DNA of 64,000 nucleotides from Antilocapra americana (GCA_007570785.1 ML662449.1:9602873-9666872); one strand, 5' to 3'. Positions 11,845-22,636 are shown, counted from the stretch's first letter. The notes: a model not told the origin generated them from the letters alone. Made by a program: numbers and translations.

Positions 11845-12005
11845 CTTTCATACTTTATCATATGAGAGTTACCTGGGCAACTTGTTAAAAAAACTCAGAC
11901 TTGGGATCACTCCAGATCTACTAAATTATTATTTATGTGGCAAAATCATAGAGGGTTGCATTTTTAACAAGGTATCCTGTGATTCTTATATTCACTAACA
12001 TTTAA
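11845..12005 (+). mobile_element. MER5A-like hAT fragment
   Basis: 'gttacctgggcaacttgtta', 'ctccagatctactaaatta' and 'tttttaacaaggtatcctgtgattctt' match the order of the short hAT-Charlie element MER5A. It is strongly diverged and its terminal repeats are not intact. Confidence 0.6.
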
Positions 12006-12473
12006 AATAAATTAGCATATTATTTTCTTTATGTTCTCAAATATTCTCACATGAATATTTTTTATTTGTTTGATGGTTTACTAGAAATTAACTTTTAAAC
12101 TATTATATAGTAAACAGAAATATAATATCTATGGATTAATTGTATAATAAACAACCAAGCACTTGAATAATATAGTGACTGAGCATGAGATGTTACTAAA
12201 ATTTGGTATTTTAGCTGAATAAATTGGATATTTACTTTCATACTCAGGTTAAAACTACCAGTATAAAAGAGGAAAGAAAAGGGGAAGAAGTGAAGTAGAA
12301 GTGGTGGTTATGAACACTCTGAATGAGAAGGGGAAAGTTAATCACTGGGGTGTGTATAGTCCCCAAAGTGGAGGGAAGACAGGGAGAAATAGGAGAAGGG
12401 TCAACAAGAAAAATAGGATAGATATGCTACAGCTTGACCACAGTATAATTTAAAATTTATACCCACTGTAGGG
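12006..12473. other. No gene recognised
   Basis: AT-rich sequence followed by a purine-rich stretch at about 12,265-12,425. No gene or repeat family is recognised. Confidence 0.5.
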
Positions 12474-12672
12474 ACTTCCTTGGTGGCCCAGTGGTTGAGA
12501 ATCTACCTTTCAATGCAGATGACATGGGTTCAATCCCTGACTGGGGAACTGATATCTCACACGCCGCAGGGCAACTAAGCTAGAGTGCCACAACTAGAGA
12601 AGCTTGAGCACCTCAATGACGAGCCTGTATGCTGCAGTGAAGACCCAGCAAGGCCAAGAAGAAGGAAAAACA
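12474..12672 (+). mobile_element. CHR-type (tRNA-Glu) SINE
   Basis: 'gggacttccttggtggccca', 'ttcaatccctgactggggaa' and the trailing 'agctagagtgccacaactag' block are typical of the cetartiodactyl CHR SINE family. These are A-tailed and probably L1-mobilised. The flanks share 'cactgta'/'cactata', a weak TSD. Confidence 0.85.
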
Positions 12673-13529
12673 CTCACTATAATCATCTCAGATCTCTTCT
12701 GCGAATTTATATAGTATCATAGCAAGAACACTATGAAGCACCATGAAGCATCACGAAGCATCAAAGAACAGTACCTGCCTAAGTACTGGTGTCTCCTAAC
12801 CAAAGGATGGGGAGCTGAGAGCCAACTCTGAGTAAATAAACTGGTCCAGTTACGCTATTAGCTCAATTAAGAGAAAATCAACTGGCTCATTATTATACAC
12901 AAGGACAGTCATTCTTCTGAGTGAAGAGAGTGATTCCAACTAGAATAGGAAAGCCACAAACCACTAATCAGGGTATCTCAGGTTTGACCTATTCAGATAT
13001 ATTCCAAATTACCCAATTAGCTGGATTGCCAATAAGTTACTTGTAGCAGTTATCCTGGCACTAATGATACCGTAATCAGTTGTCTTAATCAAGCCTTTAA
13101 AAACAAAAATGATGGGCTGAATATACTCATAACAAGGACTGAGAAATCAGTGCCACCAGGTCATGGTTGTTGTGTCACTCAGAATTCTGTTCAGCCAACT
13201 GCTCTCAGAAGACTGTGTGAGTTGTTTAGTGTGTATAGCCTCACTCACCCTGAGGCTATACACCCATACATTCCTAGCACACACATATACATTCCTAATC
13301 TTCCAGCCTCTTTTGAAAGGGCACTGTTGCTACTTGGATAATCCCTACAGCCCTTTTCCTGGTCCTGAAACCACCAGACTTTCTGAGCTGTAGCTTAGTA
13401 GCCTGGAATCTTAGCCTCTTATTTGCTACCCACCAGCTTGGGCTGGGCCTATCCCTAAACTTCAGAGGTTGGAAAATCCCCTCCCCACTCCAGGCTTTTG
13501 TAATGATGACAGAGTAATTTATATTTGTT
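12673..13529. other. Mostly unique; small tandem repeat and a hairpin
   Basis: No gene is recognised. A mini tandem array lies at 12,733-12,768 (units around 'atgaagca(c/t)ca'). A perfect 13 bp inverted repeat lies at 13,231-13,263. The overlapping short frames at 13,150-13,393 show no family resemblance. Confidence 0.5.
13231..13263. repeat. Perfect 13 bp inverted repeat (hairpin)
   Basis: The arm 'gtgtatagcctca' (13,231-13,243) and its exact reverse complement 'tgaggctatacac' (13,251-13,263) are separated by the 7-base loop 'ctcaccc'. No T-run follows and the context is eukaryotic, so it is not a bacterial-type terminator. I assign no function. Confidence 0.9.
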
Positions 13530-13652
13530 GGAGACAATAATTGTTTGAGGGCAGAGACTGTTCATCACTGTAGCTCCAGAATATGTGCCTGCCGCATAGT
13601 ATGTATTTAAAATGCATGATGAATAAGTCAGTAAATAAATGGGAAAAATTAA
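13530..13652 (+). mobile_element. L2 3' end fragment
   Basis: 'gagggcagagactg', 'ctgtagctccagaatatgtgcctgccgcatagtatgtat' and a trailing 'gatgaataagtcagtaaata' fit the L2 3' end with its degenerate (TGAA)n tail. Confidence 0.65.
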
Positions 13653-13689
13653 GTCAGTTATAACACTGTTCCAACTGAGGTGTGTGCAT

Positions 13690-13902
13690 GCTGTTGCTTT
13701 AGTCATGTCTGACTGCTTGCAACTCCATGGACTGTAGCCCACTAGGCTCCTCCGTCCATGGGATTCTCCAGGCTGGAATACTGGAGTGGGTTGCCATGCC
13801 CACCTTCAGGGGATCTTCCCAATCCAGGGGTCAAACCTATGTCACTTAAGTCTCTTGCTTTGGGAGGTAGGTTCTTTACAGCTAGCACCACCTGGGAAAC
13901 CA
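13690..13902 (-). mobile_element. Bov-tA/BovA SINE
   Basis: Antisense SINE from 'gttgctttagtcatgtctga' to 'accacctgggaaaccatcc'. It contains the reversed central block ('gggttgccatgccca', 'ggggatcttcccaatcca'). No TSD was defined. Confidence 0.93.
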
Positions 13903-15289
13903 TCCAATAGAGATAGGACATAGCATTTAAAGTAAGTCTGACCACAGCAATTTGGGAACCTGCCAGTCTTATTCATTTCCCCCAGAGCCTCAAATGATGT
14001 CTGAGACAGTATTTATCTCAAGAAATATTATTTTGAATAAATGAATATCAGTGGTGCATTTCTCCTTTTCCAGTGGAAATCATGTAAATGGACTAGGTTC
14101 CAGATATGAGTTAAGACCAAGGTGGAGATAGAAGAACTGCAAACTGCAGGGCAAGGGACAAGAATTCAGCCTTCATTGGAACTTGGAGTCAGGGGCTGTA
14201 AAAATGTGACCTACCCCCTGGAGATCAAGGTAATCTTTGGAAAATCAATGGCCTTTCCACTGCAAAAAGAAGGTTGGAATCAGTCCTGTCAAGAGGCTAA
14301 CAAACAGGGGCATGACAATGGCCCACTGGGTCACACAATTAAGATAACAGTAATTGCCACAACAGAGTACAATACTGCAGAAAAAAGTGGTTGAATAATT
14401 AACTGTAGGGATGTAGAGGAAAGATCCAAAGAGTTTACATTTAGGCTGGTCTTTTAAACATTATTGGCAAATATGGGTGCAGAGGTTCAACAAAGGCTTC
14501 CTGTTTTGGTTTGGGTTCCTCTAAGATAAGCATTCAAATACGAGTGGTTTCATTGGAAGGTGGTCCCAGGAAACCTGATAGGGAATTTGGGATGTGAGTC
14601 CGGGAAGGGAAGGAAGCCAGTGAAGGTGATATATCGTCAGTTACTCAAAAGCAATTGGAGGTCAGGGTCCCTAGAAAACTGGTAGACAATATAGGACATT
14701 TGTCAGAGTCATCCCAACTTAAGTGCCAAGAAGCTGGGACATTTTTCATCAACTCTGCCATTGGTTAAAGGGCTGTTTTTAGGGACATTATCTCTTCCTT
14801 TGTCTTGCAAGTAGGTCAAACATACTTACTGTGTAGAAAATTTCCCTGGACAGATGATCACATAGTCCACTACAGCTTCTGATTACAGTGCAATCAAACT
14901 AAATTTAATTTAGCCTCAACAGAAGTTGATTTTGTTTTGCCTTTGGAACTGCTTCCCTTTCCCTCTCTGACTAGGGCTCTTTAATAGCAAAGGATAGTTA
15001 ACAAAGGCATCGTCTCTTGTTCCTGCTCAACTAAGACCTGAAGCAGAATTGGACAACTTCCATAGAGCAGAGTGGTTTGACTGAACACACCCAGGCTGAC
15101 AGGCAAAATTTCCTTGAGGCAACACCTTCACTGATTTCTCCTCCCTCTTTCTTCTTCCTATCACCTATGTAGAAGATCTGACGCCAGAATGTTCAGTTCT
15201 CTAGACACTGGGGTCATTGTTTTATTCTCTTTGGAGTCTTCCTCCATTTCTGAAACAGTGTCTATATCCTGGACTATATCTCTTTGCCC
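13903..15289. other. No gene recognised; L2 trace
   Basis: The patch at 13,978-14,050 ('cccagagcctcaaatgatgtctgagacagt...aataaatgaata') is probably an L2 3' tail. The text near 14,500-14,640 ('gtggtttcattggaaggtggtcccaggaaa') looks like an old repeat I cannot name. The 90-residue frame at 14,122-14,394 has no recognisable domain. Confidence 0.45.
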
Positions 15290-15475
15290 AGTTTGTTGGA
15301 AGAAATGTCATTATATTGTGAACTACTTGAGTTGCAAAGTCTGACTCCTTAGTATCACTGTATGTTCTTTCTTGCTTCCGGAATTGCACCTGGGACATAA
15401 AAGGTATATAAGAACTTGATGGGTGGTTGGATGGATAAATGATGAATGAATGAAGAAGTAAGTGAATGACCGATC
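15290..15475 (+). mobile_element. L2 3' end fragment
   Basis: 'attgcacctgggacataaaa' followed by 'gatgaatgaatgaagaagtaagtgaatga' resembles the L2 terminal region and its TGAA-rich tail. The upstream boundary is uncertain. Confidence 0.5.
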
Positions 15476-16898
15476 CTTGCCCCCTATAATATTCTGATGA
15501 CGAGCATTAAGCGTCAGTCTGTATCACCATCCTGATATTTGTTCATTTTTTCAAGTAATTCAACTCTCCTCAGAGAAGGTGACTACTTTTTTCCAAAAAT
15601 CTTCTAAAGTATTACAGCTTAGGAAACTGGTGTTGGCAGAACTGTGTCTTGAACCCTAATTTCTACCCTTCTTTCCACATCTCACCCTCTCATTTGTTCA
15701 TTTCCTTTCCCTGCTGCATTGGTACACAGGTCACCTCAGGGAGGCAGGGCATTCATTTATGATGAACTTTAGTGAACTATTATTTTAACTACTTTAGGAA
15801 TGTTTTCATTTAAAAAGATGATGCTAGGCTTTATTTAATAGATGCTACTGCCAAGTTTTCAAATATGTAGGGCATCTAACTTTAGAGCTAGACTCCTGAT
15901 TGTGCCCTAATTCTGCTGTATCTTCGTCTCCTTCCCTTGTCCACTGGCAGATATTGGACACAGAGACATTATTTTCCTGCCCTATCAACTGAGAGTGAAT
16001 TATACTTTTCCATAATTATTACCTATCTTATTCCCTCATTTCTTAACAAGAAAACCTAACAAGGACCTAGTATGGAGATTTCACCTCTCAAGTAATGTGG
16101 CTTATAAACCGAATCTTAAGTTGTTCCTAACATCAGATATCTCTACCTATTGGCAATTTCTGCCATAGAATACTGTGCTGTCAGAAAGTCCCACAACCCA
16201 GAGAATAATTCTGACAATAATGGTGGATAGGATACTGAGGGAGTGAGATTCTAACCAAGGATATCATATAAGTGTCATATAATAGTTCTAAAAGGAGTAA
16301 AAATGACCCCAAAGTTCTGGAAACATATATGAAAGGAAAATGAGTGACAGAGTAAACTCTACATCTCCAGGAAGAAAAGGCAATGTTTCAGGATCAGAAG
16401 GAGAAGGGGTATGGAGGGAGCTTAGGGTTGTGGGAAAGAAAAGAGTTACAAAATTAGCAAAGAAACAGATTTCCCTAGAAAGATGCAAGTAATCTATTTT
16501 GATTTTCATGAATCAGTATATGAAAGACCTCACAAAATCTTACTTGCAAAATTAATTCAAACTGGCTTGGGTATGAGCATTATTGCAAGCATTGAAATGT
16601 AATGATAAATGGAAGAGGGTAAAAATAAATGACATTGAATCATGGGGGAGGGGGACTTTCAGTGCAGAGCTAGAAGGCCTGGTGTTTTGTCTGGTCTTAT
16701 TTATTATCTTCATTAATGATCTTAAAGGCAGAGTAAACAATAATGCACTATTTACTGAAAGCTGCATATTTAAATTGAAAAGCAAACTCCATTGAAAGCA
16801 GAAAAATGATGCGAAGAAATATTAAGAAGTTAGAAATTGTATCAATAAAAGTTAGATGACACTAAAGTAAAAATTAGAATATCCACAATGTATATGTA
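15476..16898. other. No gene recognised
   Basis: A short MIR-like trace may lie at 15,605-15,690 ('ttaggaaactggtgttggcagaactgtgtcttgaaccct'). Otherwise I see nothing assignable. The short opposing frames at 16,552-16,795 are mutual shadows without family resemblance. Confidence 0.45.
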
Positions 16899-17103
16899 TG
16901 GGCTCCCAAGTGGTGCAGTGGTAAAGAACTAGCCTGTCAATGCAGGAGCAGTAAGAGATGCAGGTCAGGAAGATCCCCTGGAAAAGGATATAGCAATCCA
17001 CTACAATGTTCTTGCTTGGAAAATCCCATGGGCAGAGGAGCCTGGAGGTCTACAGTCTGTGGGGTCGAAAAGAGTGGGACACGCCTAAGCACTCATGCAT
17101 GGT
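16899..17103 (+). mobile_element. Bov-tA/BovA SINE
   Basis: Complete but diverged element: the 'gggctcccaagtggtgcagt' head, the 'atcccctggaaaaggatata' middle and the 'ggggtcgaaaagagtgggac' 3' end. No clear TSD. Confidence 0.93.
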
Positions 17104-17349
17104 CATGGTCTTGTAGTTTATCTTCTAAAACCACTGCAAACAGAGATATTCTGTTAGAAGAAAATCTAGAGGGCAGTATATGAAGAAAAACTGGAGAAGA
17201 TTTTACACGAGCTTAGGGCAGGAATTGCCCTTAGCAGGCCCACGATCTAAGATGGCCACATGGAACAATAAAACATCCATTTGGTAGGAAATTTGGGAAA
17301 TCTATTTTTTTCCCTGTCCCAACCCTTCCAGTCTCTCATCTCTTTGTCC

Positions 17350-17351
<2 letters not shown>

Positions 17352-17396
<45 letters not shown>

Positions 17397-17416
17397 ATAC
17401 ACACACATGCACTCAC
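17352..17416. repeat. (CA)n microsatellite
   Basis: A pure CA run lies at 17,352-17,394, followed by an interrupted CA-rich stretch. Its length suggests it could be polymorphic. Confidence 0.98.
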
Positions 17417-17722
17417 ATACCTGTGCATTTCCTGCAAGGAAAAAACAATTTTAAGGCTAGGCATTTTTTGATCAACTTGTATTTTTATCAGTTACTACTA
17501 CTATTGGAAAAAAATGTTTTTTTTTTTTTTAATGCTTGCACAACTATAATCTTTAAAAGTAAAGTCTAGGGAATTTGATTCAAGAGGGAACACATCAAAA
17601 TTAAATTTTCCAAACATCTAAGCATAAGACCAGAAACTATAAAACTCCTAGAGGATAACATAGGCAAAACACTCTCTGCCATAACCCAAAGTGGGATACT
17701 CCATGACCCACCTCCCAGAATA

Positions 17723-18406
17723 TTGGAAATAAAAACACGAATAAACAAATGGGACCTAATTAAAATTAAAAGCTTTTGCACAACAAAGGAAACTATAAGC
17801 AAGGTGAAAAGACAGCCGTCAGAATGGGAGAAAATAATAGCCAATGAAACAACAGACAAACAATTAATCTCAAAAATATACAAACAACTCCTGCAGCTCC
17901 ATTCTAGAAAAATAAACAACCCAATTAAAAAGTGGGCCAAAGAACTTAACAGACATCTCTCCAAAGAAGATATAAAAATGGCTAACAAACACATGAAAAG
18001 ATGCTCAACATCACTCATTATCAGAGAAATGCAAATCAAAACTACAATGAGGTATCACTTTACACCAGTCAGAATGGCTGCCATCCAAAAGTCTACAAGC
18101 AATAAATGCTGGAGAGGATGTGGAGAAAAGGGAACCCTCTTACACTGTTGGTGGGAATGCAAACTAGTACAGCCACTATGGAAAACAGTGTGGAGGTTCC
18201 TTAAAAAGCTGCAAATAGACCTGCCATATGACCCAGCAATCCCACTGCTGGGCATATACACCGAGGAAACCAGAATTGAAAGAGCCACATGTACCCCAAT
18301 GTTCATCGCTGCATTGTTTACAATAGCCAGGACATGGAAGCAACCTAGATGCCCATCAACTGACGAATGGATAAGAAAGCTGTGGTACATATACACAATG
18401 GAATAA
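17723..18406 (+). pseudogene. L1 ORF2 C-terminal remnant
   Basis: A 227-residue open frame equal to the end of L1 ORF2p. The cysteine-rich motif is intact near residues 129-147 ('CWRGC...LLHCWWEC'). '[16 protein letters not shown]' and the end '..LWYIYTME' follow. It stops with TAA where other L1 copies read on as tyrosine ('YYSA'), so the usual last 45 or so residues are lost. The twin-primed copy at 19,231-20,121 has the same stop. The endonuclease and most of the RT are absent through 5' truncation. Confidence 0.9.
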
Positions 18407-18735
18407 TACTCAGCATTAAAAAAAAATTCATTTGAAGCAATTCTACTCAGATGGACGAAACTGGAGCCCATTATCCAGAGTGAAGTAAGCCAGAAGCAAA
18501 AACAACAATACAGTATACTAATGCATATATATGGAATTTAGAAAGACGGTAACGAGAACCCAACATACGAGACAGCAAAAGGAACGCAGATGTATAGAAT
18601 AGACTCGTGGACTTTGTGGATGAGGGTAAGGGTGGGATGATATGGGAGAAGGGCATTGAAGCATGTTAATTTTCATATGTCTAATCAATCGCCAGCCCAG
18701 GACTGATGCTCGGGGCTAGTGCAGCGAGATTTCCC

Positions 18736-18776
18736 GGGGGGGGGGGGGGGGGGGAAGGGGGAGGGGGGTTCCGGAG
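18736..18776 (+). repeat. G-rich tract in L1 3' UTR
   Basis: A run of 19 G is followed by further G blocks (GGGGG, GGGGGG), which is G-quadruplex-capable on the plus strand. G-rich 3' UTR tracts are a known L1 feature. The copy at 53,106 keeps a shorter G/A version, and copy 2 has lost it by deletion. Confidence 0.9.
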
Positions 18777-18922
18777 GGGAAGCATATGTAAACCCATGGT
18801 GATATCATGACAATGTATGGCAAAAACAATTAAAATAAATAAATAAATAAAAAGAAAATATATCAATTGCTTTGAGAATAAAAAAATGCTACTTGACATG
18901 AAAAAAAAAAAAATTTTCCAAA

Positions 18923-19210
18923 TGAACTGAATGCTACCAAACATGCTCCATTTACTTGAATCTTTCCTTCTTGATAAAAGTCAGTGTTACTCAAAATTTT
19001 TCACCTGAAGACTACACTCTTAAAATTACAGAAAACCCCTAGGATTTTTGATTTTTGTGGGCTATAGCCATCAATATTTAACATATTAGAAATTAAAACA
19101 AGAAAATTTTAAACTATGTGCTATTTTACTTAAAATAGCAATAAATAGTATATCACATATTTTATGAAGAATAATTATACTTCCCAGATAAAATAATTAA
19201 TGGCATTGTT
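18923..19210. other. No gene recognised
   Basis: AT-rich spacer between two related L1 insertions. Nothing is assignable. Confidence 0.5.
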
Positions 19211-19230
19211 TCAAATTTTACAAATCTTTA

Positions 19231-20121
19231 TTTATTTTTTTTAATTATTATTGTTTTTGCCATACATTGTCATGATATCACCAGTCCCGAGCATCAATCC
19301 TGGGCTGGCGATTGATTAGACACATGACAATTAACATGCTTCAATGCCCTTCTCCCATATCATCCCACCCTTACCCTCATCCACAAAGTCCACGAGTCTA
19401 TTCTATACATCTGCGTTCCTTTTGTTGTCTCCCATGTTGGGTTCTCATTACTGTCTTTCTAAATTCCATATATATGTGTTAATATACTGTATTGTTGTTT
19501 TTGCTTCTGGCTTACTTCACTCTGGATAATGGGCTCCAGTTTCATCCATCTGAGTAGAATTGCTTCAAATGAATTTTTTTTTAATGCTGAGTATTATTCC
19601 ATTGTGTATATATACCACAGCTTTCTTATCCATTCGTCAGTTGATGGGCATCTAGGTTGCTTCCATGTCCTGGCTATTGTAAACAATGCAGCGATGAACA
19701 TTGGGGTGCACGTGGCTCTTTCAATTCTGGTTTCCTCGGTGTATATGCCCAGCAGTGGGATTGCCGGGTCATATGGCAGGTCTATTTGCAGCTTTTTAAG
19801 GAACCTCCACACTGTTTTCCATAGTGGCTGTACTAGTTTGCATTCCCACCAACAGTGTAAGAGGGTTCCGTTTTCTCCACATCCTCTCCAGCATTTATTG
19901 CTTGTAGACTTTTGGATGGCAGCCATTCTGACTGGTGTAAAGTGGTACCTCATTGTAGTTTTGATTTGCATTTCTCTTACAAACAACTCCTGCAGCTCCA
20001 TTCTAGAAAAATAAACAACCCAATTAAAAAGTGGGCCAAAGAACTTAACAGACATTTCTCCAAAGAAGATATTAAAATGGCTAACAAACACATGAAAAGA
20101 TGCTCAACATCACTCATTATC
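19231..20121 (-). mobile_element. Twin-primed L1 insertion (copy 2)
   Basis: Reversed L1 3' end and ORF2 (19,231-19,977) joins L1 sequence in the opposite direction (19,978-20,121). An 18-20 bp perfect TSD, 'tcaaattttacaaatcttta', lies at 19,211-19,230 and 20,120-20,139. In element coordinates the two arms abut exactly, with no base lost or repeated. The antisense arm also lacks about 73 bp of 3' UTR around 19,279-19,283. It is the same subfamily as copy 1 and has the same ORF2 stop. Confidence 0.93.
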
Positions 20122-20139
20122 AAATTTTACAAATCTTTA

Positions 20140-21009
20140 ATATTTGGCTTAATAGAAGACCACACTGAATTCTCATTTAGGTTTCTATATTCAATCTGCT
20201 GGATATGTTATCCTGGTTGAAATATGTGAATAAAATCCAGCCCTTCACAGATATGTAGTTGGAAGAGAAGTTTAATGTAGAGCATCTGAAAGAGTCCTAG
20301 GGAACCCAGGACTGAAGTCCTCATTTCAAACATTGGGAGTCCTTCTCTAGGTCAAAAATTAATTATATCATTCAGGGTCTATATATGCTAAGATAAATTC
20401 CCTTAATTAATAAATAAGCCATATTTTTAACCTCCAAATTGCATAGAATAAAACTTTGATAGCATGGAAAGATTTGAGTGTTTGGGATATGCAGCAAGGT
20501 GCTAACACTAGGAGATGTAACATGTACAGTTTAACAAAGTCACCATTGCATGATGCCAGACCAGAGAGAATTATAAAAAAAATCAGCTACACCTAGAAAA
20601 AGCTCTTGGGTTTACCCAAGAGCTTGCTTGAAACTGAATGTATCTTACAGAGTCACTTTCATCATTCCATTAAAAGTGTTAGCAAGCCATTTCCAATGCT
20701 GAATGTTTCATCTTAGTTAACACCAATATGAAGGCTACAAAACCTGAAGGTCATCCAAGTATAATCTCTGGAACATAAACCACCAAAACCTGAAGACTGA
20801 GTTGTGTTATTGAATGAAGTCCAAAAGCATACAATAACACTATTCTCAGCATGATAAGCTCAAAGAAACACTTTAAAATAGTTCCAAGTCAGACCATTGA
20901 GTCACCTTTAAATCTGAATTGACCAATGAGTTTGGCAAATATTTTCACTCCCCTGATAAGTATTTTTAATGACTTGACCAAATAGTTGTTTTGGCATTCT
21001 CTATAATAT
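20140..21009. other. No gene recognised; palindrome at 20,600
   Basis: Unique AT-rich sequence. The only structure seen is the 12 bp inverted repeat listed separately at 20,600-20,625. Confidence 0.5.
20600..20625. repeat. Perfect 12 bp inverted repeat, 2-base loop
   Basis: 'aagctcttgggt' (20,600-20,611) is followed by TT and the exact reverse complement 'acccaagagctt' (20,614-20,625). It sits in unique sequence, away from recognised transposon ends. No function is assigned. Confidence 0.92.
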
Positions 21010-21755
21010 TACCAAAGTACTCAACATGCAATTCTGATTATGTAACTACCTTGCTTGCTCAGATTTCTTCTAAGACTTCACTTGTGCCATGGTCCAAAAA
21101 TCACAGAGAGCGATTTTCTTAAAGTGCAGGATCCCAAAGTCTATCTCAGGTTATAGATTTTGGAGAAAAGCTGGTTTCGAAAATACACCTTTTAATTTTC
21201 TCCCCAAGTGAGTCTTCTAGTATTCAATTTACAGATAAAATCCTAATCTTTGTTGGATTAAGAACAATATCCTTCATGATCTGTCCCCAAACTTCCTACC
21301 TTAATTTAAATAATTTAATATTGCTTAACTCATATACTACCCACACAACTGTTTGTTAATTCCCCCAATACACCCCATTTTCTCATACCTCTTTGCCTTT
21401 TGCCCTGCTGCTTCCTTAGCAATCTCTTCACCTGCAGTTTCAGGTACATTTGGCCATCTCAAATTCCTCTTTGAAGAATTGGGTCCATATCACCTCTCTT
21501 CTGAAATCTCCCCTGGCTTACCCAAGGAGTGTGGCTTCCTCTTTTTGAAAATTGCACCTCAACTCAGCCTTATATGATTATTCCATTATAGAATAAGTAT
21601 ACAAAAGTATCCGTTTTCTTGACTACATCTCTGTTGAAATGTTAGCTCTTTAGCAGCATAAGCTATCTCTCTCTCTCTCTCTTTTATTTCCACTCAACCC
21701 AGTGGCTAGAACATTGTACATGCAAAATAAAAATGTTTGAAAATGAACATAGTAC
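21010..21755 (+). mobile_element. L2 LINE 3' region
   Basis: A long but decayed L2 remnant: 'ttctgattatgtaactacct', 'cttcatgatctgtccccaaa', 'ctcatacctctttgcctttt', then 'ttagctctttagcagcataa' and 'cccagtggctagaacattgt' near the end, in consensus order. A (CT)n patch lies at 21,666-21,683. The 74-residue frame at 21,353-21,577 is part of it and not a gene. Confidence 0.7.
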
Positions 21756-22424
21756 TTTGCAGAACATATAATGTTAAGGTTAAAATCCTTAGAGAATGTT
21801 TTCAGATTTTAAGTTTCCTTAGTTGTAGGAGTAGAAAGTTAAAAACAGAAGAAAGAGGTGAGAGAGGCAGAGACAGACAGGGTAGGGATCACTGTGTGCA
21901 AAATTAGCTAATATAAACCAACCTTATACAACTAACATTGTAAAAAATGGGGGATTGCTACATACCTTCGAAGCAGAAGATCTTGTATACAATGGAATAA
22001 ACAATAGATCCCAAATTCAAGTCAAAACAATAATAAATCAACCCAATAAGATGAAAAAAGATGGGATCAGCAACAGCAGTACCTGCTGTGAGACTAAGCA
22101 ACTTAGAGAGATGCTTGGGAAAAACAATTCTGATGCTAGACCTAGAGTAAAAACATAAGTTTGAGATGGGTGAGAGATGAACAGAGAGGTTCTGGATATT
22201 TGAACATTTTTGCAAGATCAGGATGGAAAATTGATCTACTCAAGAACCCTTTCTTAATGACAAAAGAACTCCAGGCAATATTTTTAAAGGCAAGTGGGTC
22301 AGTACTTCCTGAGGATTGCTAATGGAATGAGTTCACTATTTGACAACTCCTGTTGGTTTCATTGTTATCTTGTGATTCAGAAGAGTTAAGGTAATAGAAT
22401 TACTCCAGGAGAAATAAAATGATG
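21756..22424. other. No gene recognised
   Basis: Purine-rich text at 21,845-21,925 has a diverged partner at 22,659-22,745. Nothing else is assignable. The small opposing frames at 21,955-22,215 lack family resemblance. Confidence 0.45.
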
Positions 22425-22636
22425 TTGCTGTTGTTGTTTAGTCCCTAAGTCATGTATGACTCTTTGAGATCCTATTGACCGTAGCCTGCCTGGATCCTCT
22501 GTCCATGGGATTTTCCAGGCAAGAAGACTGCAGTGAGTTGTCATTTCCTTTTCCAGGGAATATTCCTGACCCAGGGATTGAACCCATGTTTCCTGCTTTG
22601 CAGGAGGATTCTTTACCACTGAGCCACCAGGTATGT
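22425..22636 (-). mobile_element. Bov-tA/BovA SINE
   Basis: Antisense element from 'gttgctgttgttgtttagtc' to 'cactgagccaccaggtatgt', with the reversed central block intact. No clear TSD. Confidence 0.94.

Larger units (their letters stand above)
17615..18910 (+). mobile_element. 5'-truncated L1 (copy 1) with extra 3' segment
   Basis: This ruminant L1 insertion begins in ORF2 and runs through the 3' UTR. The TSD 'aaattttccaaa' lies at 17,603-17,614 and 18,911-18,922. After the L1's own A-rich end (about 18,858) there are about 42 bases of unrelated sequence with an AATAAA at 18,877-18,882. A second A-run (18,901 on) then follows. The related copies at 19,231 and 52,854 lack this segment, so it is a probable 3' transduction. 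The 3' UTR carries a 19-base G run at 18,736-18,754. Confidence 0.9.

Noticed and set aside
13251..13263. Hairpin at 13,231-13,263 as a transcription terminator
   Set aside because: The genome is mammalian, there is no U-tract after it, and no gene lies upstream.
14122..14394. 90-residue plus-strand frame
   Set aside because: No domain, no Kozak or exon context, and no relation to a known family.
18055..18471. 138-residue minus-strand open frame, and its near twin at 19,529-20,014 (+)
   Set aside because: Both are the antisense reading of the L1 ORF2/3' UTR. They are similar because the L1 copies are related, not because of a protein gene.
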